The notes under the pieces were generated by a model. It saw nothing but the letters and a program-made list of their open reading frames with translations, was not told where the DNA came from and ran no database searches. A stretch of 30,302 nt of DNA from Chitinophagaceae bacterium (GTDB taxonomy: Bacteria > Bacteroidota > Bacteroidia > Chitinophagales > Chitinophagaceae): the NCBI GenBank assembly GCA_947459455.1, contig CANHEC010000002.1, forward strand, positions 1 to 30,302, given 5' to 3'. Made by a program: the position numbers and the translations under genes. Positions 7,041 to 15,700 of this stretch are shown piece after piece; within the stretch, counting starts at the first letter, position 1, and the number at the start of each line of letters is the position of its first letter.

Positions 7041-7138
7041 TATTGTTCAGCAAATAGGCTAAAAAATAAACGAAATGGCGTGAATGGGCCGATTGGGCGA
7101 ATAATTTTCAACGTTACAACAGAAAAGAGGGCGAAAAT

Positions 7139-8167
7139 TCAGTCTTCCCAAACCTTGAGGCCTTCGCTGCAGTTGGCACAAATGTCAATATTGCGCCGGC
7201 TGGTCATCAATTCTCGCCTAAACTGCTGATAATTATCGTTTTGCCAAACGGTTTTGAACGATTGCATCTTCAGGTTACCCAACTGGTGCATGGCATCTTT
7301 GTCGAAACAGCAGGGCACCACCAGTCCGTCCCAGGTGATTACATTGCCGCTCCACAGGCGCCAGCAGTGATTTTGGAGCCCGCTTTTAATGGTCATTTCG
7401 CCGTTTTTATTACGGCGGTAGCGGCTGTATTTGTCGAGGCTGGGTATCAGTTGGTTCGGATCATTTTCATAATCGTAGACCTGCGCTGTTTTAAATCGCA
7501 CCTGGTCTACGCCTATTTCTGCAGCCAGTTGCTTCACATCCTCTATCTGGTGCTCATTGGGCTTTACCACCAAAAACTGGAAGAATACAAAGGGTGTCTT
7601 GCTATTGAGTTCCTTTTTCCATTTCACAATGTTGCGGGCCCCTTGCAGCACTTTTTCCAGCCGGCCGCCTACCCGGTAGCTTTCGTATACCTCCTGGGTA
7701 GTGCCATCAATAGAAATGATCAGCCTGTCGAGGCCGCTTTCTACTGTTTGTCGGGCCTTTTCATCGGTCAGGTAGTGGGCATTGGTACTGGTGGCAGTGT
7801 AAATGCCCTTTTGGTGGGCGTACTGCACCATGTCCAGAAAATGTGGGTTGAGGTAGGGCTCGCCCTGAAAGTAGAAAATCAGGTACAGCAGGTCGTGGTG
7901 GATCTCGTCGATAGTTTGCCTGAAAAAATCCTGCTGCAGCATGCCCGTGGGGCGGGTGAACTCTCGCAACCCGCTGGGGCACTCGGGGCATCGCAGGTTG
8001 CAGCTGGTGGTCGGCTCAAACGATATCGAGATTGGCAGGCCCCATTGAATCGGCTTGCCCGTCAACTTGCTCAACTGAAAACTGCTCCACACTCTGGCAG
8101 CATTCCAGATGCGGCGCAGGGTCAGCTTGCTCAGCAGGTTGATGCTATCGTTCCAATTGAAGTACAC
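7139..8167 (-). CDS. Radical SAM/SPASM domain protein
   Basis: A 342-residue iron-sulfur enzyme. The radical SAM motif CNLRCPEC places the CxxxCxxC cysteines at residues 56, 60 and 63, binding the [4Fe-4S] cluster that cleaves S-adenosylmethionine. A GEP segment at 102-104 and the TSTNAHYLTDE and DGTTQEVYESYR strands follow the usual barrel order. A C-terminal SPASM-like cluster site includes Cys268, Cys286/287, Cys330 and Cys333. Relatives modify peptides, anchor heme or act on lipids and sugars, and the substrate here cannot be told from sequence. The start codon is GTG; the next in-frame ATG would remove the cluster motif, and a TATTTTCG box (8189-8196) sits just upstream. It lies about 100 bases downstream of the signal peptidase homologue on the same strand. 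Confidence 0.88.
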   Translation of the reverse strand: MYFNWNDSINLLSKLTLRRIWNAARVWSSFQLSKLTGKPIQWGLPISISFEPTTSCNLRCPECPSGLREFTRPTGMLQQDFFRQTIDEIHHDLLYLIFYFQGEPYLNPHFLDMVQYAHQKGIYTATSTNAHYLTDEKARQTVESGLDRLIISIDGTTQEVYESYRVGGRLEKVLQGARNIVKWKKELNSKTPFVFFQFLVVKPNEHQIEDVKQLAAEIGVDQVRFKTAQVYDYENDPNQLIPSLDKYSRYRRNKNGEMTIKSGLQNHCWRLWSGNVITWDGLVVPCCFDKDAMHQLGNLKMQSFKTVWQNDNYQQFRRELMTSRRNIDICANCSEGLKVWED

Positions 8168-8188
8168 AGGTGCAATTAACGGCGACGG

Positions 8189-8196
8189 CGAAAATA
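8189..8196 (-). promoter_or_regulatory. -7 box TATTTTCG of the radical SAM gene
   Basis: The minus strand reads TATTTTCG, one mismatch from consensus, 21 bases before the GTG start. A TTG occurs 24 bases upstream (complement of 8221-8223), slightly farther than usual. It supports the GTG start and an independent transcript from the upstream S26 gene. Confidence 0.45.
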
Positions 8197-8268
8197 CTGG
8201 TAACAGACCCAGTAGCTTGGCAAAATGCCGTGGCGTGTCTACATTTTTCCGTGATTGAAAAAAGCCAG

Positions 8269-8979
8269 CTAGCGGAAGTAGACCACGCCGACTACCGAGT
8301 CCCGGTGAATGGGCCCTGTGAATCGGCTATCGAAGGCGTTGTGCCGGTTGGCACCCAGCACAAAAAAATGCTGTGCTGGTACGATAAAGGGCCGGCAGTG
8401 GTTGATGCTGGCACTTGAATCGATGCGAGCCAGCCATGCCGTTTCCGGTTGAAGCGGAAAGTCGAGCAGCTTTAGCGTGTCGGCCATGCTCAACCGTTGC
8501 CGAAGGGTTGCAGCTTCGGCCGGACTGAGTGGCACAGTCCTGTTCCCGTCTGCAAATGATTCTTCCATTCGATCGCTGTACAGCTCCAGCAATTCCAATG
8601 GTCTTTCACTTTTCAGCTCATAGCTCAGCCAAATGTTGGCACTATTGTCGGCCGGCCGCCCGTTTACATAGCAGCGTCCTGCCCGCAGTTGCACCGTGTC
8701 GCCTGCCACTGCTACACATCGAAAGCAGAAGATGCTTTGCTGTTGTTGCAGATCATCAAAATACTTGAAAAGGATCAGCCGGCCCGCTGCCGGCGATTTC
8801 AAATTGCCGGCCATAAAGAGGCGGCCTGGTGGCACATCGGGCATTTGCGAAATGGTTTGGACGGTAAAAAATGCCCACCAGCCCAACAGGCGTCCCACTA
8901 CCAGGAAAAGCATGGCTGCGCCGGCTACAGCGGCTGCTATGATCCAGTATTTTACCCGACTGGAGCTGCTTGTTTTCAT
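8269..8979 (-). CDS. Divergent signal peptidase I (S26) homologue lacking the catalytic lysine
   Basis: A 236-residue protein with one N-terminal membrane helix (about 11-36) and the S26 layout in order. Box B is TISQMPDVPPG, with Ser44 in the nucleophile position. VAVAGDTVQLRAG..YVNGRP (89-109) matches the conserved GDxV...YVNGxP box. Box E is VLGANRHNAFDSRFTG. In active type I signal peptidases (E. coli Ser90, Lys145) the general-base lysine directly precedes the conserved Arg before the VxGLPGD box. Here that position is Phe86 (codon TTT). Box E also has GAN for GDN and NAFDSR for NSxDSR. Either the enzyme uses another base or it is inactive. A GTG-initiated extension to 9042 is open, but I chose the ATG at 8979 because it directly precedes the membrane helix and has a -7-like box 5 bases upstream. 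Divergent from the GH25 gene. Confidence 0.8.
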   Translation of the reverse strand: MKTSSSSRVKYWIIAAAVAGAAMLFLVVGRLLGWWAFFTVQTISQMPDVPPGRLFMAGNLKSPAAGRLILFKYFDDLQQQQSIFCFRCVAVAGDTVQLRAGRCYVNGRPADNSANIWLSYELKSERPLELLELYSDRMEESFADGNRTVPLSPAEAATLRQRLSMADTLKLLDFPLQPETAWLARIDSSASINHCRPFIVPAQHFFVLGANRHNAFDSRFTGPIHRDSVVGVVYFR

Positions 8980-8984
8980 GCTGG

Positions 8985-8992
8985 CTAAAGTA
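8985..8992 (-). promoter_or_regulatory. -7-like box TACTTTAG of the S26 gene
   Basis: The minus strand reads TACTTTAG, one mismatch from TAnnTTTG, ending 5 bases before the ATG at 8979. No -33 element was recognised. It forms a divergent promoter pair with the box at 9075-9082. Confidence 0.35.
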
Positions 8993-9054
8993 AGATAGGC
9001 GAGCGAAGCACTGATGGACTGTTGCAGGTTTTGTTTTGCCACGGCTTTAGCAGA

Positions 9055-9082
9055 TTGCTCAGTAGTTCAGGTGTTATTTTCG
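9055..9082 (+). promoter_or_regulatory. GH25 gene promoter (TTG, -7 TATTTTCG)
   Basis: TTG at 9055-9057, a 17-base spacer and TATTTTCG at 9075-9082, 14 bases before the ATG at 9097. The -7 box supports that start over an in-frame TTG at 9022, which would place the promoter inside the gene. Confidence 0.5.
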
Positions 9083-9096
9083 CCGGGCTACCGCTT

Positions 9097-9891
9097 ATGC
9101 CACGTCGCCGTTCATCCTCTTCTGCTTTGCTTTTTCGCCGCTTCACGGTGGTCATGCTGCTGGCCGTAGGGGCTTACCTGGCCTGGTATGTGGTACGCCG
9201 GTTTGTGCCTTCGCTGGATGCTGATACCGAAACCAGTTTTCGGGTGTACCCGGGCTTCGGCATTGCCTTGCCCGAGAACTATGCCATTCATGGCATTGAC
9301 GTGAGCCGCTACCAAAAACGGGTGAACTGGGGGCTGGTAAAAAAAATGCAGGACGGTGGCGTCAGCATCAGCTTTGCGTTTGTAAAAGCCACCGAAGGCA
9401 CCACAATAGTGGACGAGCAGTTTAAACGCAATTGGAAAAAAGCTGCTGACCAGCAAATGGTGCGGGGCGCTTACCACTTTTTCAGCCAGCAGAGCGACGG
9501 ACACCGACAGGCGCTCTACTTTATAAAGCACGTAAAACTGAACAAGGGCGACCTGCCACCTGTGTTGGATGTAGAGCACTACAATGGCGACGATCTTGAC
9601 GCCTTTTTGGATGAGATAGCGGTGTGGCTTCGGGTGGTAGAAGACTACTACAAAGTGAAGCCGATCATTTACTCCAATGCAGCCTTTTACAATCGCTATT
9701 TGCACGATCGCTTTGCCGAATATCCGCTATGGGTGGCCCACTACCTGGAGCGGCGCCAGCCCCGGGTAGACCGAGCCTGGCATTTTTGGCAGCACAGCGA
9801 GTCGGGAAGGGTCAATGGCATCACTGCTCCGGTTGATTTCAATGTTTTCAATGGCAGTCGGGCCGAATTTGACGCACTGCTGGTGCGCTAA
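9097..9891 (+). CDS. GH25 family muramidase (lysozyme), membrane anchored or exported
   Basis: A 264-residue protein. The N-terminus has a basic stretch (RRRSSSS, LFRR) and one hydrophobic helix (about 16-34) without an evident cleavage site, so it is probably a membrane anchor. The GH25 domain (PF01183, Chalaropsis-type N-acetylmuramidase) runs from about residue 64 to the end. IHGIDVSRYQ carries Asp68, FAFVKATEGT forms the next strand, GAYHFF the following one, and PPVLDVEH carries the catalytic acidic pair Asp158 and Glu160. KPIIYSNAAFYN, YPLWVAHY and HFWQHSESGRVNGI..VDFNVF close the barrel. The expected role is cleavage of the MurNAc-GlcNAc bond in peptidoglycan, probably for remodelling since it is chromosomal and anchored. 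Divergent from the S26 gene. Confidence 0.92.
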   Translation: MPRRRSSSSALLFRRFTVVMLLAVGAYLAWYVVRRFVPSLDADTETSFRVYPGFGIALPENYAIHGIDVSRYQKRVNWGLVKKMQDGGVSISFAFVKATEGTTIVDEQFKRNWKKAADQQMVRGAYHFFSQQSDGHRQALYFIKHVKLNKGDLPPVLDVEHYNGDDLDAFLDEIAVWLRVVEDYYKVKPIIYSNAAFYNRYLHDRFAEYPLWVAHYLERRQPRVDRAWHFWQHSESGRVNGITAPVDFNVFNGSRAEFDALLVR

Positions 9892-9991
9892 ATGATCGAT
9901 TATAAATGTTGGTTGTAAGAAATAACAAGCTGCTGACACCGGGGGGTGGAAAGCAGGTTTACCTTGCATCATCACTAATTGATTGCTGCTC

Positions 9992-10825
9992 ATGACACCC
10001 AGGTCGTGGCTCCTATCCGTACTGCTTTTTATTTCTGTGGCATCCTTTGCCCAAATGGCTTTGACCGACGAAGCAGTGCCTGCTTTTGCCGATGAGGAAA
10101 GGACTGCTACCGCCGGCGCACAGTCGGCAGCCAGCCCGCTGCCGATAGCTGTTCGCCAGTCGATGCCCACTTTTCTTAAGCAGGTAGTGCGCTGGCAGCG
10201 TACAGCGGGCAGGCAAGCCATAGTACGTGGCTGGTATGCCAATGGCCAGCTGGCGGTGGAAGCGCATATGCAGCAGCAACTGCTGCATGGCAGCTGGCAT
10301 ACCTGGTATGCTAGTGGTAGCCGTCGCGATGCCGGTTCGTTTAAAAAAGGGAAGCCCCATGGTGAATGGCGCGGATGGTACGCCAGCGGCACCCTGCATT
10401 GGCTACGCCAATTCGATGCCAGCAAGCATCAGGCAGTACAAATAGCCCGTCAGCAACGGAATCCTAAGCTGAATTTTCATCCTACGTCTGTACAGAAAGC
10501 TCCTTCCGATTTTTTGGAGGCTGCCGTTATAATGACCATGCCAGCAGCACAGGCCGAGCTGCCTTTTGTGGAATGCCTGGCTCATGGCCTTGCCGAAAGC
10601 TATTTCGAAAACGGCCAACTGGCTGACGCCGGCCACTACGCCCAAGGCCTGAAAGAAGGAGCCTGGAGCCACTACAATGCGCAACACCAGATGCTGCAAA
10701 GCGGCTATTACCTGCACGGGCAGCGCCATGGTGCGTGGAAGTATTATCAGCCCGATGGGAAATTGAAAACACTGGCCGAGTACCGGCATGGACAGCTCCA
10801 ATATCAAAAGGCCTATCTGCGCTAG
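9992..10825 (+). CDS. Exported MORN_2 repeat protein
   Basis: A 277-residue protein with a signal peptide (MTPRSWLLSVLLFISVASFA, cleavage before Q21). Two blocks of MORN_2-type (toxin-antitoxin YwqK-like) repeats are visible. Block one, at about 79-135, has GWYANGQLAVEA, GSWHTWYASGSRRDAGSF and GEWRGWYASGTL. Block two, at about 199-265, has ESYFENGQLADAGHY, GAWSHYNAQHQMLQSGYY and GAWKYYQPDGKL. The segment between (140-195) is not recognised. Such repeats form beta-hairpin sheets; in Bacteroidetes they occur in many periplasmic or surface proteins of unknown role, and the toxin-antitoxin label of the family should not be taken as function. The ATG at 9992 was chosen over an in-frame TTG at 9983. 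A weak TACCTTG box lies at 9960-9966. Confidence 0.8.
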   Translation: MTPRSWLLSVLLFISVASFAQMALTDEAVPAFADEERTATAGAQSAASPLPIAVRQSMPTFLKQVVRWQRTAGRQAIVRGWYANGQLAVEAHMQQQLLHGSWHTWYASGSRRDAGSFKKGKPHGEWRGWYASGTLHWLRQFDASKHQAVQIARQQRNPKLNFHPTSVQKAPSDFLEAAVIMTMPAAQAELPFVECLAHGLAESYFENGQLADAGHYAQGLKEGAWSHYNAQHQMLQSGYYLHGQRHGAWKYYQPDGKLKTLAEYRHGQLQYQKAYLR

Positions 10826-10956
10826 TATGGCGTTGCTATAACAAGCGTCTATATTCTGTTGTGATGCCGTTGGCGCAAGGCGGTGCCAAGCGTTAATGAT
10901 TACTAAAAACAGGTGTTTCGCTGCATTCATAATCAACAGGCTGCAAAAAGCCGTGT

Positions 10957-10964
10957 TACTTTCG
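10957..10964 (+). promoter_or_regulatory. -7 box TACTTTCG upstream of the small exported protein and efflux genes
   Basis: TACTTTCG is the TTCG variant seen elsewhere in the window, 18 bases before the ATG at 10983. No comparable box was found directly before the adaptor gene at 11492, so this may be the promoter for the whole efflux cluster. No -33 element is evident. Confidence 0.4.
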
Positions 10965-10982
10965 CGGCACCAACAATTGACC

Positions 10983-11360
10983 ATGTTTCGCTTTCTTCAT
11001 TTCCAACGTCTGCTCAACGGCCGACTCCCATTACTGGGAGCACTGCTGCTGACATGGCTGTTGGTGATGGCGCAAGGCGTATCGGCAGCACCTTCGGCAG
11101 CCGACAGGTGGAATGACACGCACCAACTGGAGTTGCCCACATCGATAGGCGACGAAAGCCACCACCAGGAAACAGATTCCCATTTGCTCCTGCGTACACA
11201 GCAGCACCGCACAGTACGCAATGCCGTGACCGTGGTAGCCCTGCAGGCCATGCCCGTGCCCAGGGTGCAAACCAAAGTGCAGACAGGCTTTCAGCCTTCG
11301 CCGTGGATAGAGTATGCCAGCCCGCACCTCGCTTACATCCACCGTTTTTTCCTTTTCTGA
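10983..11360 (+). CDS. Small exported protein of unknown function, upstream of RND efflux operon
   Basis: A 125-residue protein with no family I recognise. It has an N-terminal signal peptide or anchor (hydrophobic 15-31, likely cleavage after GVSA), then a short hydrophilic mature part of about 92 residues. The mature part contains eight histidines, including SHHQETDSH near the middle and a PHLAYIHRF C-terminus, and no cysteine. An upstream in-frame start (10896) would add 29 residues before the signal peptide and lies ahead of the -7-like box at 10957-10964, so I reject it. Position and strand suggest cotranscription with the efflux genes 131 bases downstream. The histidines could bind metal, but that is only inference. 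Confidence 0.6.
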   Translation: MFRFLHFQRLLNGRLPLLGALLLTWLLVMAQGVSAAPSAADRWNDTHQLELPTSIGDESHHQETDSHLLLRTQQHRTVRNAVTVVALQAMPVPRVQTKVQTGFQPSPWIEYASPHLAYIHRFFLF

Positions 11361-11491
11361 TCCGTTTTGATGTGCCTGATGCTGCATGCCATGAGCGTGC
11401 CGGCATTGCCTTTTAGTGCGCCCAACAGCGCCACAGAGTGAAACCAGCCATACGGCTGATGTCCTTTCCACTCATTTCAATCAACCTAATC

Positions 11492-12637
11492 ATGAAGCAA
11501 CTTTACACCTGCCTGCTGGCAGGCGCCTCCCTGCTGCTGGCCTGCGGCAAAAAACAAGAAAAGCAGACTGCTGAAAGCGAGTCCTTCCCCGTTATCGAAC
11601 TCCGATCGAGAGATACGCTGCTGCAAAAGGAGTATGTAACACAGATCCAGGCCATCCGCAACGTGGAAATTCGTTCGAAAGTGAACGGCTACCTCGATCG
11701 GGTGCTGGTAGATGAAGGGCAGGAAGTAAGTGCCGGTCAGGTGTTGTTTTTGCTAAACAGCGAGCCTTACCGTGTGGCGCTTGAGAAAGCACTGGCGGCT
11801 GTAAAAAGCGCCGAAGCCGAGTCGCTGTCGGCTCGGGTAGAAGTGCAGCGGGTGAAAGTGCTGGTGGAGAAAAATGTGATTTCGAAAACAGAGCTGCAGT
11901 TGGCCGAAGCCAAGCTGGACGTGGCCTTGTCGAAAATACGGCAGGCCAAAGCCGAAGAAGCCGATGCACGCCTGCATTTGAAGTACACTGAAATTCGGTC
12001 GCCTTTTAGCGGTGTGATTGATCGCCTGCCGTTGAAATTGGGAAGCCTGGTGGAAGAAGGCACCTTGCTCACCACCATTGCCGATGTGAGCAGTGTGTTT
12101 GCTTATTTCAACCTGAGTGAGGCCGAGTACCTCAGTTTTATGCGCAAGCGCCAGCAGGATAGCACTGGCTTACTCGAGCTGAAGCTGGCCGATGGAAGCC
12201 AGTTTCCGGTGCGGGGTAAAATAGAAACCATGGAAGGGCAAATTGATGCTGCGACTGGTTCAATCGCATTCAGGGCCCGTTTTGCCAATGCAGGCAAGCT
12301 ACTGAGGCATGGTGCAACCGGCAGGGTTATCAGCACAGCAGCTGTTAAAGATGCGTTGATGGTTCCTCAGAAAAGTGTGTTCGAAATACAGGATCGCAAC
12401 TACGTATACATAGTGGATGCCAATGGCAAAGTGAAGATGAAAAGCTTTGAAGTAAGTGCCCGGGTAGGGACCTACTACCTGGTAGCCGAAGGCCTCAAAC
12501 CTGGAGATCGGATTGTATACGAAGGCGTTCAACGGGTAAAAGATGGTGCCACCATTTCGGCTAAGCTGGTAGAGCCGGTAGCCGATGTAGCCGCTGTTAA
12601 ACCTGCTTCTTCAAAAACCGAAACAGCGCCACTGTAA
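11492..12637 (+). CDS. RND efflux periplasmic adaptor lipoprotein (membrane fusion protein)
   Basis: A 381-residue AcrA/MexA-type adaptor. The lipobox LLLAC places the lipidated cysteine at residue 18. The conserved MFP pattern follows: the first half of the lipoyl domain with RNVEIRSKVNGYLDRVLVDEGQEVSAGQ, a coiled-coil alpha-hairpin (about 85-145, rich in A, E, K and L), the second lipoyl half with YTEIRSPFSGVIDRLPLKLGSLVEEGTLL, a beta-barrel domain, and the membrane-proximal domain ending GLKPGDRIVYEGVQRVKDGATI. The last 25 residues are an alanine-rich tail. An in-frame GTG at 11438 was rejected because it would bury the lipobox. The protein joins the inner-membrane pump and the outer-membrane channel encoded next, forming a tripartite exporter of drugs, dyes or other toxic compounds. 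Confidence 0.93.
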   Translation: MKQLYTCLLAGASLLLACGKKQEKQTAESESFPVIELRSRDTLLQKEYVTQIQAIRNVEIRSKVNGYLDRVLVDEGQEVSAGQVLFLLNSEPYRVALEKALAAVKSAEAESLSARVEVQRVKVLVEKNVISKTELQLAEAKLDVALSKIRQAKAEEADARLHLKYTEIRSPFSGVIDRLPLKLGSLVEEGTLLTTIADVSSVFAYFNLSEAEYLSFMRKRQQDSTGLLELKLADGSQFPVRGKIETMEGQIDAATGSIAFRARFANAGKLLRHGATGRVISTAAVKDALMVPQKSVFEIQDRNYVYIVDANGKVKMKSFEVSARVGTYYLVAEGLKPGDRIVYEGVQRVKDGATISAKLVEPVADVAAVKPASSKTETAPL

Positions 12638-12683
12638 GCGCCTCTCCCGTTATTCACTTGTGATTGAAAAAAGGCAGGTGTAA

Positions 12684-12698
12684 CGCACCCTGGGTGCG
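12684..12698 (+). repeat. Short inverted repeat between adaptor and pump genes
   Basis: CGCACCC (12684-12690) and GGGTGCG (12692-12698) are perfect complements around a single T. No T-run follows, so it is not a standard terminator. It could be a processing or stability hairpin within the efflux operon transcript. Confidence 0.35.
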
Positions 12699-12734
12699 CC
12701 TCCCGCTTCTTATCATAGCTACGCTATACTTATC

Positions 12735-15700
12735 ATGGTAGAAAAATTTATCAAACGGCCGGTCATGTCGCTGGTCATCTCCATCATCATTACACTGTTG
12801 GGGGTGCTGGCGCTGTTTACACTACCGGTTACGCAGTTCCCCGATATCGTACCACCCAGCGTAATGGTGACAGCCCGCTACACCGGTGCCAATGCCGAGG
12901 TGTGTACCAAGGCAGTAGCCATGCCGCTGGAGCGAGCCATCAATGGTGTGCCCGGTATGACCTACATGAGTAGCGTGAGTACCAATAATGGAGTGACGCT
13001 TATTCAGGTATTTTTTAAAGTAGGTACTGACCCCGATGTGGCTGCGGTGAGTGTGCAAAACCGCGTAACCACTGTGCTGGACGAGTTGCCGGAAGAGGTA
13101 GTGCGGGCAGGTGTGACCGCCGAAAAAGAGGTGAATAGCATGCTCATGTTTTTGAACATTATGAGCAGCGATTCATCGGCTACCGAGGAGTTCATTTACA
13201 ACTTTGCTGATATCAATATTCTGCAGGAGCTGAAGCGTATTGATGGGGTGGGCTTTGCAGAAATAATGGGGCAAAAGGAATACAGCATGCGGGTGTGGCT
13301 TAAGCCCGACCGGATGCTGGCCTACAATGTGAGTGCAGAGGAGGTGATCACGCAACTGCGCAATCAGAACATTGAAGCAGCTCCTGGTAAAACCGGCGAA
13401 AGTAGCGGCCGCAACCCCTACGATATGCAGTATGTGGTGCGCTACACCGGTAAGTTTTTCGATCCGGAGCAATATGCATCACTTCCGCTGCGTAGTATGG
13501 AGGACGGAAGCATTTTGCGGTTAAAAGATATTGCTGATGTAGAGTTTGGCAGTATGACCTACAGCATGGTGAGTAAAACCGATGGCCGCCCTTCGGCCAG
13601 CATCATGATGAAGCAGCGGCCCGGCTCTAATGCTCGTGAGGTGATTGATAATGTGAAGAAGCGCATGGATGAGCTGAAGGCTACGCAGTTTCCGCCGGGC
13701 ATGAACTACAACCTGGCATACGATGTAAGCCGCTTCCTCGATGCTTCGATTAAAGAAGTAATCAAAACGCTTATCGAGGCATTCATCCTCGTGTTCATAG
13801 TGGTGTTGGTTTTCTTGCAAGATTTTCGTAGCACCATCATTCCGGCCCTGGCGGTGCCCGTATCGCTGATTGGCGCATTGGCCTGCATGAGCATCTTTGG
13901 CTTTAGTATCAACTTGCTCACGCTGTTTGCACTGGTGCTAGCTATTGGTATTGTGGTGGATGATGCCATTGTGGTAGTGGAAGCCGTGCATGCCAAAATG
14001 GAGGAGACGCATTTGCCGCCATTGCAAGCCACCATTGCGGCCATGAAGGAAATTACCGGCGCCATCATAGCCATCACTCTGGTCATGTCGGCTGTATTCA
14101 TTCCGGTGGCTTTCCTGTCGGGCCCGGTCGGCATCTTTTATCGCCAGTTCAGCCTTACGATGGCGGCGGCTATCATCATCAGCGGTATCAATGCACTTAC
14201 GCTTACGCCGGCACTTTGTGCTTTGTTTTTGAAGCCGCATGGTCATGGTAAAACCGGCAAAGGCTTGGGGGCTCGCTTTTTTGCCGGCTTCAATAAACTA
14301 TACGATCGCACGGAACGAGGGTACAAGTCGCGGCTGCAGCGCATTGTGGCTCGCCGCGGTGTCACTTTTGGGGTGCTCATTGTTTTTTCGGCAGCTACCT
14401 GGGGCATCAGCAGCATCTTGCCATCGGGCTTTATACCTACCGAAGATCAGGGCATGGTGTATGTGAACGTGACGACGCCGCCCGGCGCCACGGTAGAGCG
14501 TACCGAAAAAGTGCTGGAAGCCGTGACCAAAGCCGCACAGCAGCTGGAGGTGGTAGAAAATGTGACCACATTGGCTGGCTATAGTCTGGTGACAGAAGTA
14601 GCAGGCGCCAGCTACGGTATGGGTATGATCAACCTGAAGCCGTGGAGCGATCGCAGCGAGTCGGTAGCCAGTGTGATTAAAAAACTGCAGGAAGCGACCA
14701 AGGATGTAGCCGATGCCCGTATTGAATACTTCTCGCCGCCCACTATCCCCGGTTTTGGTAATGCCAGCGGCTTTGAGCTGCGGCTGCAAGACCGCACAGG
14801 GAGTGGCAACCTGCAGCAGACCGCAAAGGTGATGAACGACTTTTTGACGGCACTCAAAAAAGAACCTGCCATTGCTGATGCCTTCACCAGTTTCGATCCC
14901 AGTTTCCCGCAGTACCTCATTTCAGTGGATTATGACATGGCTGCCAAAAAGGGGGTGACCGTAGAAAATGCTATGAGCACACTGCAAACACTGCTGGGCA
15001 GTTTCTACGCCACCAATTTCATTCGCTTCAACCAAATGTACCGGGTAATGGTGCAGGCACAGCCGCAGTACCGTGCCACACCCGAAGACATCCTGAAGCT
15101 GTATGTGAAAAACGACAAAGGCGAGCAGGTACCCTTTAATACGTTCATTAAAATAGAGCGTGTGTTTGGCCCCGAGCAGTTGACACGCTTTAACATGTAT
15201 ACGGCAGCGCTTATAAACGGCGATGCTGCCGAAGGCTACAGCAGTGGCGATGCCATTAAAGCCGTAGAAAAAGTAGCCGCCGAAACGCTGCCACGGGGCT
15301 TTGCGTATGCGTGGAGCGGCATGACCCGGGAGCAGATTTTGAGTGGAAGCCAGGCAGCTTTTGTACTCATCATTGTACTGGTATTTGTGTACCTGTTACT
15401 GGCAGCGCAGTACGAAAGTTTCATCATGCCGCTGTCAGTACTGCTATCGCTGCCTATTGGCATGTTTGGTGCCTTCTTGTTCCTGAAAATGGCAGGGCTC
15501 GAAAACAATATCTATGCGCAGGTGGCACTGGTAATGCTGGTAGGCCTGCTGAGTAAGAATGCCATTCTGATAGTAGAGTTTGCCATGCAGCGACGTGCTG
15601 AAGGTTTGAGTATTCTCAATGCTGCTATGGAGGGTGCTGTGTTGCGTTTGCGCCCCATTCTTATGACCAGCTTTGCCTTCATAGCGGGTCTGATACCGTT

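Noticed and set aside
7241..8179. 312-codon rightward open frame opposite the radical SAM gene
   Set aside because: The leftward frame carries CxxxCxxC and SPASM cysteines; the antisense translation is a hydrophobic mix without motif.
9992..10825. Toxin-antitoxin antitoxin role for the MORN_2 protein
   Set aside because: It has a signal peptide and no partner toxin gene next to it; the YwqK-type label refers only to the repeat.
11370..11441. 23-codon open frame (MCLMLHAM..) between the small exported protein and the adaptor gene
   Set aside because: Too short, with no promoter of its own, no ribosome-binding feature and no conserved trait; could be a leader peptide, but nothing in the sequence supports it.
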